Shown: positions 1 through 6,300, counted from the stretch's first letter. The stretch: 7,077 nt of DNA from Methanoregulaceae archaeon (GCA_019695435.1 JACTVF010000121.1:1-7077); one strand, 5' to 3'. Notes: generated by a model not told the origin, from the sequence alone. Program-made: numbers and translations.

Positions 1-320
1 ATCCTCCCCCACGTGTGCGCCGTTCAGGACGATGGCGCCCATCCCGACCAGCACCCGATCGCCGATAGTGCAGCCGTGGAGGATCGCCCCGTGCCCCACG
101 GACACGTCGCACCCGAGTGTTGTGGGAACCCGGCGCTCGTGTGGACGACGCAGTTGTCCTGGATGTTCGACCGGTCGCCGATGGTGATCCGGTCCTTGTC
201 GGCCCTGATAACCGCGCCAAACCAGATGCCGACATTTTCTCCCAAAGTAACCCTGCCCGTCACTGTTGCATTGGGCGCGGCAAAGAGCGGTGCGCCTGCG
301 ATCCTCCCATCCATACCCAT
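1..320 (-). pseudogene. Gamma-class carbonic anhydrase (CamH-like), frameshifted and cut by the left edge
   Basis: This is a left-handed beta-helix (hexapeptide repeat) protein of the gamma-carbonic anhydrase family, which interconverts CO2 and bicarbonate. Numbered from the ATG at 314-312, it shows Arg37 and Asp39 (RAD), Gln52 and metal ligand His58 (NIQDNCVVH). The other two ligands, in GHGAILHG, are encoded in a different frame. The frame open from the start runs through GFP and then turns to nonsense. The frame giving TTLGCDVSVGHGAILHGC, then LVGMGAIVLNGAHVGED, begins at the C run at minus-strand 126-124. One extra C there would join both into a perfect family sequence, so one base is missing. 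This could be a real inactivating mutation or a homopolymer error. The gene continues beyond base 1. The start may be the ATG at 320 or at 314; neither has a clear ribosome binding site. The lack of the longer Cam N-terminus favours the short CamH type. The family call is firm; activity is doubtful if the frameshift is real. Confidence 0.85.
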
Positions 321-326
321 AATACC
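318..326 (+). promoter_or_regulatory. Weak TATA-like box for coaD
   Basis: CATAATACC lies with its centre about 29 bases before the coaD ATG, where an archaeal TATA box for a leaderless or nearly leaderless transcript would fall. No Shine-Dalgarno sequence precedes coaD, which fits leaderless translation. The match to a TATA consensus is poor, and the box overlaps the first codons of the divergent carbonic anhydrase gene. It is supported mainly by position. Confidence 0.25.
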
Positions 327-350
327 ATAGGAACTTAACGTACAGACAGC

Positions 351-848
351 ATGAAGGTTATGGTAGGGGGTACCTTTGACCCGCTTCACGACGGCCACAA
401 GCGACTCCTGACCCGGTCCTTTGCGCTGGCCGGGCCCGAAGGAGAGGTCGTGATCGGGCTGACGACGGATGCATTTGCCAGCAGGAAGACGCACCCGATC
501 CACCCGTTTGCCGAGCGCAAAGCTGACCTTGAAACATTTATCACCTTCAGTATCATCGCAAAAGCCGAGGAGAACAAGTATGCAACGCACTGGGAGGTTG
601 TGCCGCTCAGCGACCGGTTCGGCTCGGCGCTCGATGCAGATTTTGACGCGATTGTCGTTTCCGAAGAGACGCTTCCGGTTGCGGTTGAGATCAACAGGCT
701 CCGGCGGGAACGGAAGTTGCGCAAGGTGGATATCCACCAGATCACATGCGTACTCGCCGAGGACGGCCGCTGGATATCGTCTACCCGCATATGGCGTGGC
801 GAAATCGACGTCCACGGCCACCTGATCCCTGCAGCAAAATCCGGATAA
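351..848 (+). CDS. coaD: Phosphopantetheine adenylyltransferase, archaeal type
   Basis: This enzyme transfers AMP from ATP to 4'-phosphopantetheine, giving dephospho-CoA, the penultimate step of coenzyme A synthesis in the cytoplasm. The 165-residue protein starts with the nucleotidyltransferase Rossmann signature GGTFDPLHDGH (residues 6-16). Its HxGH motif is His13-Asp-Gly-His16. The second family motif, ISSTRI, is at residues 142-147 near the C-terminus and plays the role of the ISSTxx motif that binds ATP phosphates. Length and motif spacing fit the archaeal COG1019 enzymes, which are only distantly related to bacterial CoaD. It stands alone: divergent from the carbonic anhydrase gene by 30 bases and convergent with pyrI by 55 bases. 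No ribosome binding site is visible before the ATG, so translation from a leaderless mRNA is likely. No anomalies are seen in the reading frame. Confidence 0.93.
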   Translation: MKVMVGGTFDPLHDGHKRLLTRSFALAGPEGEVVIGLTTDAFASRKTHPIHPFAERKADLETFITFSIIAKAEENKYATHWEVVPLSDRFGSALDADFDAIVVSEETLPVAVEINRLRRERKLRKVDIHQITCVLAEDGRWISSTRIWRGEIDVHGHLIPAAKSG

Positions 849-858
849 AATAGTGGGG

Positions 859-898
859 AAAAACGGGATGTCTCCAGGACGGGCCGTCCCGAGGGAGA
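859..898 (-). terminator. Bulged hairpin plus T-tract ending the pyrBI transcript
   Basis: Between the convergent coaD and pyrI genes, read on the minus strand, TCTCC (898-894) pairs with GGAGA (875-871). Inside it GGGACG pairs with CGTCCT around a GCC loop, with one G-U pair and a three-base bulge on the left side. A run of five T follows at 863-859. This resembles an intrinsic terminator for pyrI. On the plus strand no T-tract follows the hairpin, so it is a poorer terminator for coaD. Confidence 0.5.
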
Positions 899-903
899 TC
901 CTG

Positions 904-1398
904 TTATATGATGTAACTGGTCAGGTCTTTTGTAATAACTGAATCGCAGTAAAGGCAGCGCAGGCCTTTCTCGTCCGGCAGCACCTCGAACCTGCTTTTG
1001 ATAGGCTCGTTTGTCCGGGTGATACAGCCGGGGTTCGGGCACCGCACACTCCCCACGATCAGGGTCGGGATCTCGACACCCTGCTTTTCGCAGACCTTGA
1101 AATTCCGGATGATATTGATGGTTGCCTTGGGAGAGATAAGCGCGATCCGGTCCACCTCCTCCTTTGAGAGTTCGCGGCTGGAGATCTTGACGATATCCTT
1201 TTTGCCCATGTTCCGGCTGGGGACGTTGGTCGCGATCGAAAGCGCCTCCGTGGTCGACCCGACGATCCCGAGGATCTTGATCACGTTGAGCGCCTCACCG
1301 GCGTCGATGTGGTCGATCACGGTACCGTTTTTGATCCTCCGTACAAGGAGTCCCTCGCCCTCGTCATCGCCGGTCTCCGCGGGTACGATATGTTTCAT
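904..1398 (-). CDS. pyrI: Aspartate carbamoyltransferase regulatory chain
   Basis: PyrI is the non-catalytic chain of aspartate carbamoyltransferase. It binds CTP or ATP and tunes the first committed step of pyrimidine synthesis. The N-terminal allosteric domain shows LLVRRIKNGTVIDHI (residues 17-31), in which Asp29-His30 correspond to the nucleotide-binding pair. The C-terminal zinc domain carries four cysteines, Cys120, Cys125, Cys148 and Cys151 (CPNPGC and CLYC), which contact the catalytic chain. At 164 residues it is slightly longer than usual because of an acidic N-terminal extension (GDDEGEG, residues 10-16). The start is fixed by an ATGA overlap with the pyrB stop, and GGACGTGA at 1410-1403, one mismatch from the ideal GGAGGTGA, lies four bases before it. 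Translational coupling to pyrB would help keep the chains stoichiometric. Confidence 0.97.
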   Translation of the reverse strand: MKHIVPAETGDDEGEGLLVRRIKNGTVIDHIDAGEALNVIKILGIVGSTTEALSIATNVPSRNMGKKDIVKISSRELSKEEVDRIALISPKATINIIRNFKVCEKQGVEIPTLIVGSVRCPNPGCITRTNEPIKSRFEVLPDEKGLRCLYCDSVITKDLTSYII

Positions 1399-2297
1399 CC
1401 CATCACGTCCATCAGCATGGCCATCCGTACCGGCACGCCGTTTTTCGACTGCTCGAAGTACCGGGCGTGGGGCGAGGCATCAAGCCGGGGGTCGATCTCG
1501 TCGACCCTCGGGAGGGGGTGCAGGACGATCAGGTGCTTTTTTGCCCCGGCAAGGAGCTCGGGCGTGATCCGGTAACTGGAGGCGATATTGAAGTACGAGG
1601 TCGAGTCCGGGAACCGTTCACGCTGGATCCTCGTAACGTAGAGAACGTCCACATCGTTGATCACCTCGTCGATATCGGTGTGCACGATGATCTCCATGCC
1701 TTTTTCCGCGAGGCCGGCAGCGAGGGAGGGGGGCAGTTCGAGCCCGGGCGGGGAGATCGTATGCAGCCGGACGCCGTACAGGGAGAGGGCGGAGGCAAGC
1801 GAGTGGGCCGTCCGCCCGTACCGCAGGTCTCCCACCAGCGCCACATCGATCCCGTCGATCGGCATTGACTGACGGATTGTATAGAGGTCAAGGAGTGTCT
1901 GGGACGGGTGCTGGCCGGCACCATCCCCGGCGTTTATGACCGGCACAGTTGCAAACTCCGCCGCAAGCCGCGCCGCACCCTCCTTGGGATGGCGGATGAC
2001 AATCGCGTCCGCGTACCCGCTTACCACCCGGATCGTATCGGCAAGGGTCTCGCCCTTCGCCATCGAGCAGGCCTCGACGCTGCTCACCGAGACAGAGGTG
2101 CCGCCGAGACGCGCCATTGCGGACTCAAAGGACATCCGTGTCCGGGTGCTGGGTTCAAAAAAGAGGACAGCAAGGATTTTGCCGTCGAGAGCGTTTTTAT
2201 CGTATTTTTTCTTCCCGATCTGTTGTGCATGATCCAGCAGCCGATCGATTGCGCTGCGGTTAAAATCTCCGATGGAAATGATGTGATGCGTGGCCAC
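1395..2297 (-). CDS. pyrB: Aspartate carbamoyltransferase catalytic chain
   Basis: PyrB condenses carbamoyl phosphate with aspartate to give N-carbamoyl-aspartate, the first committed step of UMP synthesis. The 300-residue protein has the carbamoyl-phosphate loop STRTR (residues 50-54, in FFEPSTRTRMSFESAM). It also has the active-site SMAKGETLADT loop (Lys81), GQHPSQTLLDL (His130), LRYGRTAHS (residues 158-166) and HPLPRVDEI (residues 260-268). Length and motif spacing are normal for the family. The only possible start is GTG at 2297-2295: an in-frame TGA lies at 2321-2319 and no other start codon falls between. A GGGAGGA run touches the GTG with no spacer, too close to act as a normal Shine-Dalgarno site. 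A TATA-like box 27 bases upstream instead suggests a leaderless or very short-leader mRNA. It is the first gene of the pyrBI operon. Confidence 0.98.
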   Translation of the reverse strand: MATHHIISIGDFNRSAIDRLLDHAQQIGKKKYDKNALDGKILAVLFFEPSTRTRMSFESAMARLGGTSVSVSSVEACSMAKGETLADTIRVVSGYADAIVIRHPKEGAARLAAEFATVPVINAGDGAGQHPSQTLLDLYTIRQSMPIDGIDVALVGDLRYGRTAHSLASALSLYGVRLHTISPPGLELPPSLAAGLAEKGMEIIVHTDIDEVINDVDVLYVTRIQRERFPDSTSYFNIASSYRITPELLAGAKKHLIVLHPLPRVDEIDPRLDASPHARYFEQSKNGVPVRMAMLMDVMG

Positions 2298-2323
2298 TCC
2301 TCCCGCGCGAGCTTCCTTTCAGG

Positions 2324-2331
2324 ATTATATG
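2324..2331 (-). promoter_or_regulatory. TATA box candidate for pyrBI
   Basis: On the minus strand CATATAAT (2331-2324) ends 27 bases before the first base of the pyrB GTG. With usual archaeal spacing, transcription would start at about 2300-2302, leaving at most a few leader bases. This agrees with the unusable position of the purine run next to the start codon. The upstream BRE is not obvious. Confidence 0.5.
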
Positions 2332-2347
2332 CACATTCAGACATAAT

Positions 2348-2400
2348 GTACCTATCTTCCCGGAAGCCGGTTTCTTTCACATGATGCAGGGAAGAGGTAC
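2348..2400. repeat. Interrupted inverted repeat in the divergent pyrB / sugar-operon spacer
   Basis: The left arm GTACCtatCTTCCC (2348-2361) is complementary to the right arm GGGAAGaGGTAC (2389-2400), giving 11 paired positions around small unpaired insertions. The arms are separated by 27 bases. The dyad lies 17 bases beyond the pyrB TATA candidate and upstream of the plus-strand operon, so it could be a regulator site serving one or both directions. Its function is inferred from position only. Confidence 0.4.
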
Positions 2401-2410
2401 TGACAGGAAT

Positions 2411-2419
2411 GATATTATC
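2411..2419 (+). promoter_or_regulatory. Possible TATA box for the UDP-sugar operon
   Basis: GATATTATC, preceded by the BRE-like CAGGAAT, would place a transcript start near 2441-2445. That leaves a leader of roughly 35 bases containing the ribosome binding site of the first gene. TAATAC at 2448-2453 and the T-rich stretch 2454-2461 are alternatives, but they would remove that ribosome binding site from the mRNA. The choice is uncertain. Confidence 0.3.
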
Positions 2420-2466
2420 CGATTGTTGCCCATTTTTACTCAAAGCTAATACATTTATTTTACTAA

Positions 2467-2474
2467 GGACGTGA
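2467..2474 (+). promoter_or_regulatory. Ribosome binding site of the aminotransferase gene
   Basis: GGACGTGA differs at one base from GGAGGTGA, the expected complement of the archaeal 16S rRNA tail. It ends three bases before the ATG at 2478. The same octamer precedes pyrI. It supports the chosen start and implies a leadered mRNA, unlike pyrB. Confidence 0.5.
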
Positions 2475-2477
2475 GGC

Positions 2478-3569
2478 ATGCAGATACCTGTAGCGCGGCC
2501 GGTGATTGGCCCGGATGAAGTGGCGGCTGTGTCGGACGTGCTGATGTCCGGTATGCTGGCACAGGGAGAAAAGGTTGCCGAGTTCGAGCAAAAGTTTGCC
2601 GCTTACTGCGGTACCGCCCATGCGGTGGCGGTCAATAACGGGACGGCGGCTCTCCATGCAGCACTGCTTGCGGCAGGCATCGGCCCCGGTGACGAGGTGA
2701 TTGTACCAGCATTCTCGTTTATTGCGACCGCGACTGCGGTTTCGATGTGCGGCGCAAAACCTGTCTTTGCCGATGTGGATGAGCAAATCTTCAACATCCG
2801 GCCGGAACAAGTGAGCGAACATATCACGCCGAAAACGAAAGCGGTAATCGGTGTCCACCTCTTCGGCCAGCCCTTTGATGTCGATCCCATTCTTGAGATC
2901 TGCGAAGCACACGCGATCCCCTTAATCGAGGATGCGGCGCAAGCCCATGGCGCGCTCTACCATGGGGTCAAGGCAGGAAACCTTGGCAAGCTCGCCTGCT
3001 TCTCCTTCTATGCGACAAAGAACATGATCACGGGAGAGGGGGGGATGGTCACCACGAATGACAAGCCATCGGCCGACCGGCTGCGCCTAATCATTAACCA
3101 CGGCCAGAGCGAGAAGTACCTTCACAGGATGCTCGGCTACAACTACCGGATGACCGATATCGCTGCCGCAATCGGGATCGTCCAGCTCAAGAAACTGGAC
3201 AAGTTCAACATGCGCCGGAGAAAAAATGCGGAGTACTACGCGGCAAACCTCGCGGCAAAAGGCCTGGTCAAGCCAAAGGTAGCTGATGGGGTCCAGCACG
3301 TGTACCACCAGTACGTGATCCGGCTTACGGATGAGTTCCCGCTCTCCCGGACGGCGTTCATGGAGTATCTCAAGGCAAAAGGTATCGGGTCGGCGGTGCA
3401 CTATCCGATCCCAATCCACCGCCAGCCCCTGTATGCACCCGTGGCAGAACCGGATCCCTGCCCGGTGGCGACCCGGCTTTCCGGGACCGTGCTCTCCCTG
3501 CCAGTGCACCCGTCGCTTGACACAAAGGATCTCGCGTATGTCTGCGAAACGGTAAACAAGGTGAAATAA
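2478..3569 (+). CDS. DegT/DnrJ/EryC1 family UDP-sugar aminotransferase (WbpE-like)
   Basis: This is a PLP-dependent sugar aminotransferase that should move an amino group, usually from glutamate, onto a keto group of a nucleotide-linked sugar in the cytoplasm. The 363-residue protein has full family length. It shows NNGTAALHAAL (residues 53-63), a PLP-phosphate-binding region; IEDAAQAHGA (150-159), whose Asp152 should pair with the PLP ring nitrogen; and the Schiff-base lysine Lys181 in FSFYATKNMITGEGGM. The C-terminal VHYPIPIHRQPLY (308-320) is also typical. It is the first gene of a three-gene operon. Its stop is one base from the next ATG, and AAGGTGA inside its end serves as ribosome binding site for that gene. 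Next to a WbpB-like oxidoreductase and a WecC/WbpA-like dehydrogenase, a 3-keto-uronic acid substrate is the best guess. Other DegT substrates cannot be excluded from sequence. The family is certain and the substrate is inferred. Confidence 0.95.
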   Translation: MQIPVARPVIGPDEVAAVSDVLMSGMLAQGEKVAEFEQKFAAYCGTAHAVAVNNGTAALHAALLAAGIGPGDEVIVPAFSFIATATAVSMCGAKPVFADVDEQIFNIRPEQVSEHITPKTKAVIGVHLFGQPFDVDPILEICEAHAIPLIEDAAQAHGALYHGVKAGNLGKLACFSFYATKNMITGEGGMVTTNDKPSADRLRLIINHGQSEKYLHRMLGYNYRMTDIAAAIGIVQLKKLDKFNMRRRKNAEYYAANLAAKGLVKPKVADGVQHVYHQYVIRLTDEFPLSRTAFMEYLKAKGIGSAVHYPIPIHRQPLYAPVAEPDPCPVATRLSGTVLSLPVHPSLDTKDLAYVCETVNKVK

Positions 3570-3570
3570 C

Positions 3571-4494
3571 ATGGATGTCGGTGTGATCGGTGTCGGGGCG
3601 ATGGGGAAAAACCACGTCCGCGTCTATTCCGAACTCAAGAGTGTCGATCATCTCGGGGTCTGCGATGTGAATATAAAGGCCGCTGAAGCGATCGGGAAGC
3701 AGCACGGTGCGACCGTATATAAAACGGTTGATGACCTGCTCGCACACGTGGATGTGGTGAGCGTCTGCGTTCCGACACAGTACCATGCGGGGGTTGCTCG
3801 TCAGGTCTTTTCGGCACAGAAGCACACGTTCATCGAAAAACCGATCTGCGCAACGGCGGCGGAGGCCCGGGCGCTCATGGCACAAGCCCCAAAAGGGATT
3901 ACCATCGGTGTCGGACACATCGAGCGCTTCAACCCGATCGTTGCTGAGATCAAAAAGATTGTGACAAAACCCCTGTACGTTGAGATGAAACGGCACAACC
4001 CTGCATCAGCCCGGGTGACCGGGAGTTCCGTTGTCGAAGATCTGATGATCCACGATATAGATATCATCGTAAATGTCTTTTTCCCGAATCCCTGCCACAT
4101 CCATTCCGTGGGCAACGCTGACCTGTGCAGCGTGCTTATGGAATGCGGGGGAATCCCCGTGGCGCTCTCGGCCAGCCGCAAGGCGTCAAAGAAGATCCGG
4201 ATGATCTACATCGAGGAGGAGGACTTCACGGTCGAGGGTGACTTTATGAGCCAGGAGGTCACGATCTACCGCAAGCCCGGCCGGTATCAGTTCGAGAACG
4301 AGCGGTACGTGCAGGAAAACATTATCGAGAAAGTGATGGTCAACAAGGTTGAACCTCTCAAGGTGGAACTCGCAACCTTTATCGATTGCGTAAAGAAGCA
4401 CACGCTCTTCCCGGTCACGCCGGAACAGGCAATCCGCAATCTTGAGGTAAGCGAGCAGATCCGGGCCGGTTTCTCGCCCGGGGCACTGGCATGA
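3571..4494 (+). CDS. Gfo/Idh/MocA family NAD(P)-dependent sugar oxidoreductase (WbpB-like)
   Basis: The family oxidises or reduces sugar hydroxyls with NAD(P). The N-terminal Rossmann fold begins directly at the start (GVIGVGAMGKNH, residues 4-15, with the GxGxxG glycines 7, 9 and 12). The family EKP motif is at residues 89-91 (catalytic Lys90), followed by GHIERFNP (115-122). The catalytic-site segment DLMIHDIDI (157-165) supplies His161 in the C-terminal domain. At 307 residues it is a short but complete member. It starts one base after the aminotransferase stop, with AAGGTGA at 3558-3564 as ribosome binding site, and its stop overlaps the next start by ATGA. In this context it most likely oxidises C3 of a UDP-HexNAc-uronic acid to the 3-keto form for the preceding aminotransferase, as WbpB does. 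The fold is clear, while the substrate is inferred from neighbours. Confidence 0.93.
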   Translation: MDVGVIGVGAMGKNHVRVYSELKSVDHLGVCDVNIKAAEAIGKQHGATVYKTVDDLLAHVDVVSVCVPTQYHAGVARQVFSAQKHTFIEKPICATAAEARALMAQAPKGITIGVGHIERFNPIVAEIKKIVTKPLYVEMKRHNPASARVTGSSVVEDLMIHDIDIIVNVFFPNPCHIHSVGNADLCSVLMECGGIPVALSASRKASKKIRMIYIEEEDFTVEGDFMSQEVTIYRKPGRYQFENERYVQENIIEKVMVNKVEPLKVELATFIDCVKKHTLFPVTPEQAIRNLEVSEQIRAGFSPGALA

Positions 4495-5921
4495 CGCTCG
4501 AAGCGTTAATCAGCAAGCGGGGTCCGATCCGGAAGATCGGGGTTGTTGGCATGGGGTACGTTGGTATCCCGGCCGCCGCACTCTTTGCGGATTCCCCGGA
4601 GTTTGAGCATGTATTCGGGTTCCAGCGCGATTCCCCATCTTCGGGCTACAAGATCGCGATGCTTAACCGGGGGGAGAGCCCGCTCAAGGGCGAGGAGCCG
4701 GGCCTTGAAGAGCTCCTCAAAAAAGTTGTCAGCGCAAAAAAATTTGAGTGCACCGCAGACTTCTCGAAGATTGCGGAGATGGACGCGGTGACACTCTCCA
4801 TCCAGACACCGTTTAAGAACAAGGACGATCTAATCCCTGATTTTTCGGCGTTAAACGATGGGATCCGGAACGTCGGAAAATATCTCAAACCCGGGATGCT
4901 CGTCGTGCTCGAATCCACGATTACCCCGGGTACAACCACCGGTCCGGCTCGCGCCATGCTCGAAGAGGAATCGAGTCTCGTCGCAGGAGTGAACTTTGCG
5001 CTCGCCCATGCCCCCGAGCGGGTGATGGTGGGCCGGTTGTTACGGAATATCCGTGAACACGACCGGATTGTGGGTGGCATTGATCCGGTGAGCACGGCAC
5101 GGGCGGCCGAACTGTACTCCCCGGTGCTGACGATCGGGAAGGTGATCCCGATGACTGCGACGGCAGCAGAGGTCACAAAAACCGCCGAGAACACCTTCCG
5201 CGATCTCCAGATCGCAGCGGCAAACGAGCTCGCGCTCTACTGCGAGGCGATGGGGGTCAACTTCTACGATGTGAGGGTGGGTGTGGACAGCCTCAAGGGT
5301 GAGGGGATCACCCGGGCGATGCTCTGGCCCGGCGCCGGGGTCGGCGGGCACTGCCTCACCAAGGATACCTACCATCTCGAACGCGGCGTGCAGCAGCTGG
5401 GAAAGGAGCTGCTCGACTACCCTGCAGGAGAACGCTCCCTCTTTGTCCTTGCCCGCACTATCAACGATTTCATGCCACAGCACATGGTCAGACTCACGCT
5501 TGACGGCCTCGCACGGGCCGGCCGGCCTGTTAAAGGGGCAAAAATTGCGCTGCTCGGCTGGGCGTTTCTGGCAAACTCCGATGACACCCGGAACACCCCT
5601 TCGGAGCCGTACCGGGACGACCTGCTCGCAGCTGGGGCACATGTCTCCATCCACGACCCATACGTGGAGCATGCCCCGGGCATCACGCTCACCCCCTCGC
5701 TCGACGACACGATCCGTGGAGCGGATGCCGTAGTCGTCTTTGCCGGCCACCGCCAGTACCGCTCCCTCGACCCCAGACAGGTAAAGGAACTCTCCGGCAA
5801 AAAGCACCCGGTCATCGTGGATGGCAGGAATATCATCGACCCGGATGCCTGGATCGATGTCGGGTTCATCTACAAGGGGATCGGGCGGGGCGACAAGAAC
5901 AACCACCCGGTCCGCGAGTAA
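4491..5921 (+). CDS. UDP-HexNAc 6-dehydrogenase, WecC/WbpA family
   Basis: Enzymes of this family oxidise the C6 hydroxyl of a UDP-sugar to a carboxylate in two NAD(P)-linked steps. Substrates include UDP-ManNAc and UDP-GlcNAc. The 476-residue protein has an N-terminal Rossmann fold with GMGYVGIPAAALFA (residues 20-33), ESTITPGTTTGPA (141-153) and HAPERVMVGR (173-182). The linker helix carries TKTAENTFRDLQIA (229-242, with Lys230 and Asn234). The catalytic cysteine is Cys288 in GAGVGGHCLTKDTYHL. The C-terminal domain has GWAFLANSDDTRNTPS (356-371). It is somewhat longer than bacterial WecC, partly through an insertion at residues 45-70. At the end of beta-strand 2 the usual acidic residue is replaced (VFGFQRDSP), which may affect cofactor choice. 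It is the last gene of the operon, coupled by ATGA, and is followed by a T-tract. The exact UDP-HexNAc epimer cannot be told. Confidence 0.95.
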   Translation: MTLEALISKRGPIRKIGVVGMGYVGIPAAALFADSPEFEHVFGFQRDSPSSGYKIAMLNRGESPLKGEEPGLEELLKKVVSAKKFECTADFSKIAEMDAVTLSIQTPFKNKDDLIPDFSALNDGIRNVGKYLKPGMLVVLESTITPGTTTGPARAMLEEESSLVAGVNFALAHAPERVMVGRLLRNIREHDRIVGGIDPVSTARAAELYSPVLTIGKVIPMTATAAEVTKTAENTFRDLQIAAANELALYCEAMGVNFYDVRVGVDSLKGEGITRAMLWPGAGVGGHCLTKDTYHLERGVQQLGKELLDYPAGERSLFVLARTINDFMPQHMVRLTLDGLARAGRPVKGAKIALLGWAFLANSDDTRNTPSEPYRDDLLAAGAHVSIHDPYVEHAPGITLTPSLDDTIRGADAVVVFAGHRQYRSLDPRQVKELSGKKHPVIVDGRNIIDPDAWIDVGFIYKGIGRGDKNNHPVRE

Positions 5922-5938
5922 TTTTTTATTGTGCGTTT
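5922..5938 (+). terminator. T-tract terminator after the UDP-sugar operon
   Basis: Six T residues begin directly after the TAA stop, followed by ATTGTGCGTTTT. Archaeal transcription often ends at such U-runs without a hairpin. No stem-loop precedes it. The position right at the operon end is the main support. Confidence 0.45.
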
Positions 5939-6045
5939 TGCCTTGCAGTGCGCGGGTATGAGGAGCACTTCCCTTTTTTCATCCAGGATAAATCCGATGG
6001 AACGTATGCCCTCGCGATGAAATCTGCGGGCACAATACGAAAAGA

Positions 6046-6072
6046 GAAGTACCAGGATAATCCTGGTGTTTC
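6046..6072 (+). repeat. 12-bp stem-loop around ACCAGGA-TAA-TCCTGGT
   Basis: The 17-base ACCAGGATAATCCTGGT (6051-6067) is a perfect inverted repeat around A6059. It extends outwards to 6046-6072 (GAAGT against GTTTC) if G-U pairs are allowed, giving 12 pairs with a UAA loop. The two G-U pairs form only in plus-strand RNA, which favours an RNA role in that direction. The core could equally be a DNA site. It lies about 125 bases beyond the UDP-sugar operon. Confidence 0.5.
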
Positions 6073-6226
6073 CCATGGCGTTCGTATGGAACAAGGTACC
6101 GTTTTTTCAGGTATGGGGTTTTGGAGGAGGCTACATCTGAGTGGGCGTGCGATCTTGCCTTGTATCCCTCGTTCCATAGCGCTTACGCCATTCTGCTTGA
6201 GATACGGTTGTCGTTTCAATGGTGTG

Positions 6227-6253
6227 GAGAGCAGTGCAGGGTGTACTGCTCTT
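6227..6253 (+). repeat. 9-bp stem-loop (GAGCAGT / ACTGCTC core)
   Basis: GAGCAGT (6229-6235) and ACTGCTC (6245-6251) form a perfect seven-base stem with a nine-base loop. The stem extends by an A-U and a G-U pair on the outside. No T-tract follows directly. It may be part of a structured transcript with its neighbours; no known RNA family is recognised. Confidence 0.4.
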
Positions 6254-6280
6254 ATTTGGATGTGTACCTGATGAGGTGCA

Positions 6281-6300
6281 GCCCCGCAACCGTACGGGGC
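6281..6300. repeat. GC-only 6-bp stem-loop
   Basis: GCCCCG (6281-6286) and CGGGGC (6295-6300) pair completely around the loop CAACCGTA. A run of seven T follows 40 bases later at 6340-6346, too far for a classical intrinsic terminator but suitable as an archaeal U-run terminator. Confidence 0.4.

Noticed and set aside
1..320. Reading the hexapeptide protein as the missing WbpD-type acetyltransferase
   Set aside because: It carries the gamma-carbonic anhydrase Arg/Asp/Gln and three-histidine pattern, lies far from the sugar operon and is on the other strand.
24..821. Long minus-strand open frame extending from the carbonic anhydrase gene back across coaD
   Set aside because: Only the part from 320 downwards resembles a family. 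The upstream part is antisense to coaD, whose own frame has clear HxGH and ISSTRI motifs.
386..1042. 218-codon minus-strand frame over coaD and the end of pyrI
   Set aside because: It is Ser/Arg-rich, matches no family and lies opposite or out of frame with two well-supported genes.
1321..1335. GGTACCGTTTTT shared between pyrI and the spacer at 6096-6107
   Set aside because: The pyrI copy is explained by conserved codons of the GTVIDH motif, so a chance match is more likely than a shared element.
2084..2479. 131-codon minus-strand frame covering the divergent spacer
   Set aside because: It overlaps the well-supported pyrB start in another frame. The spacer part shows no family likeness and contains promoter-like elements.
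5040..5906. 288-codon minus-strand frame opposite the UDP-sugar dehydrogenase
   Set aside because: It is a typical antisense shadow in GC-rich coding DNA, with no recognisable domain; the sense frame carries all family motifs.
5948..6271. 107-codon plus-strand frame with a GTG start after the sugar operon
   Set aside because: The first half looks mildly protein-like, but there is no ribosome binding site or family match. It runs through the strong 6046-6072 hairpin and ends in chance-like sequence.
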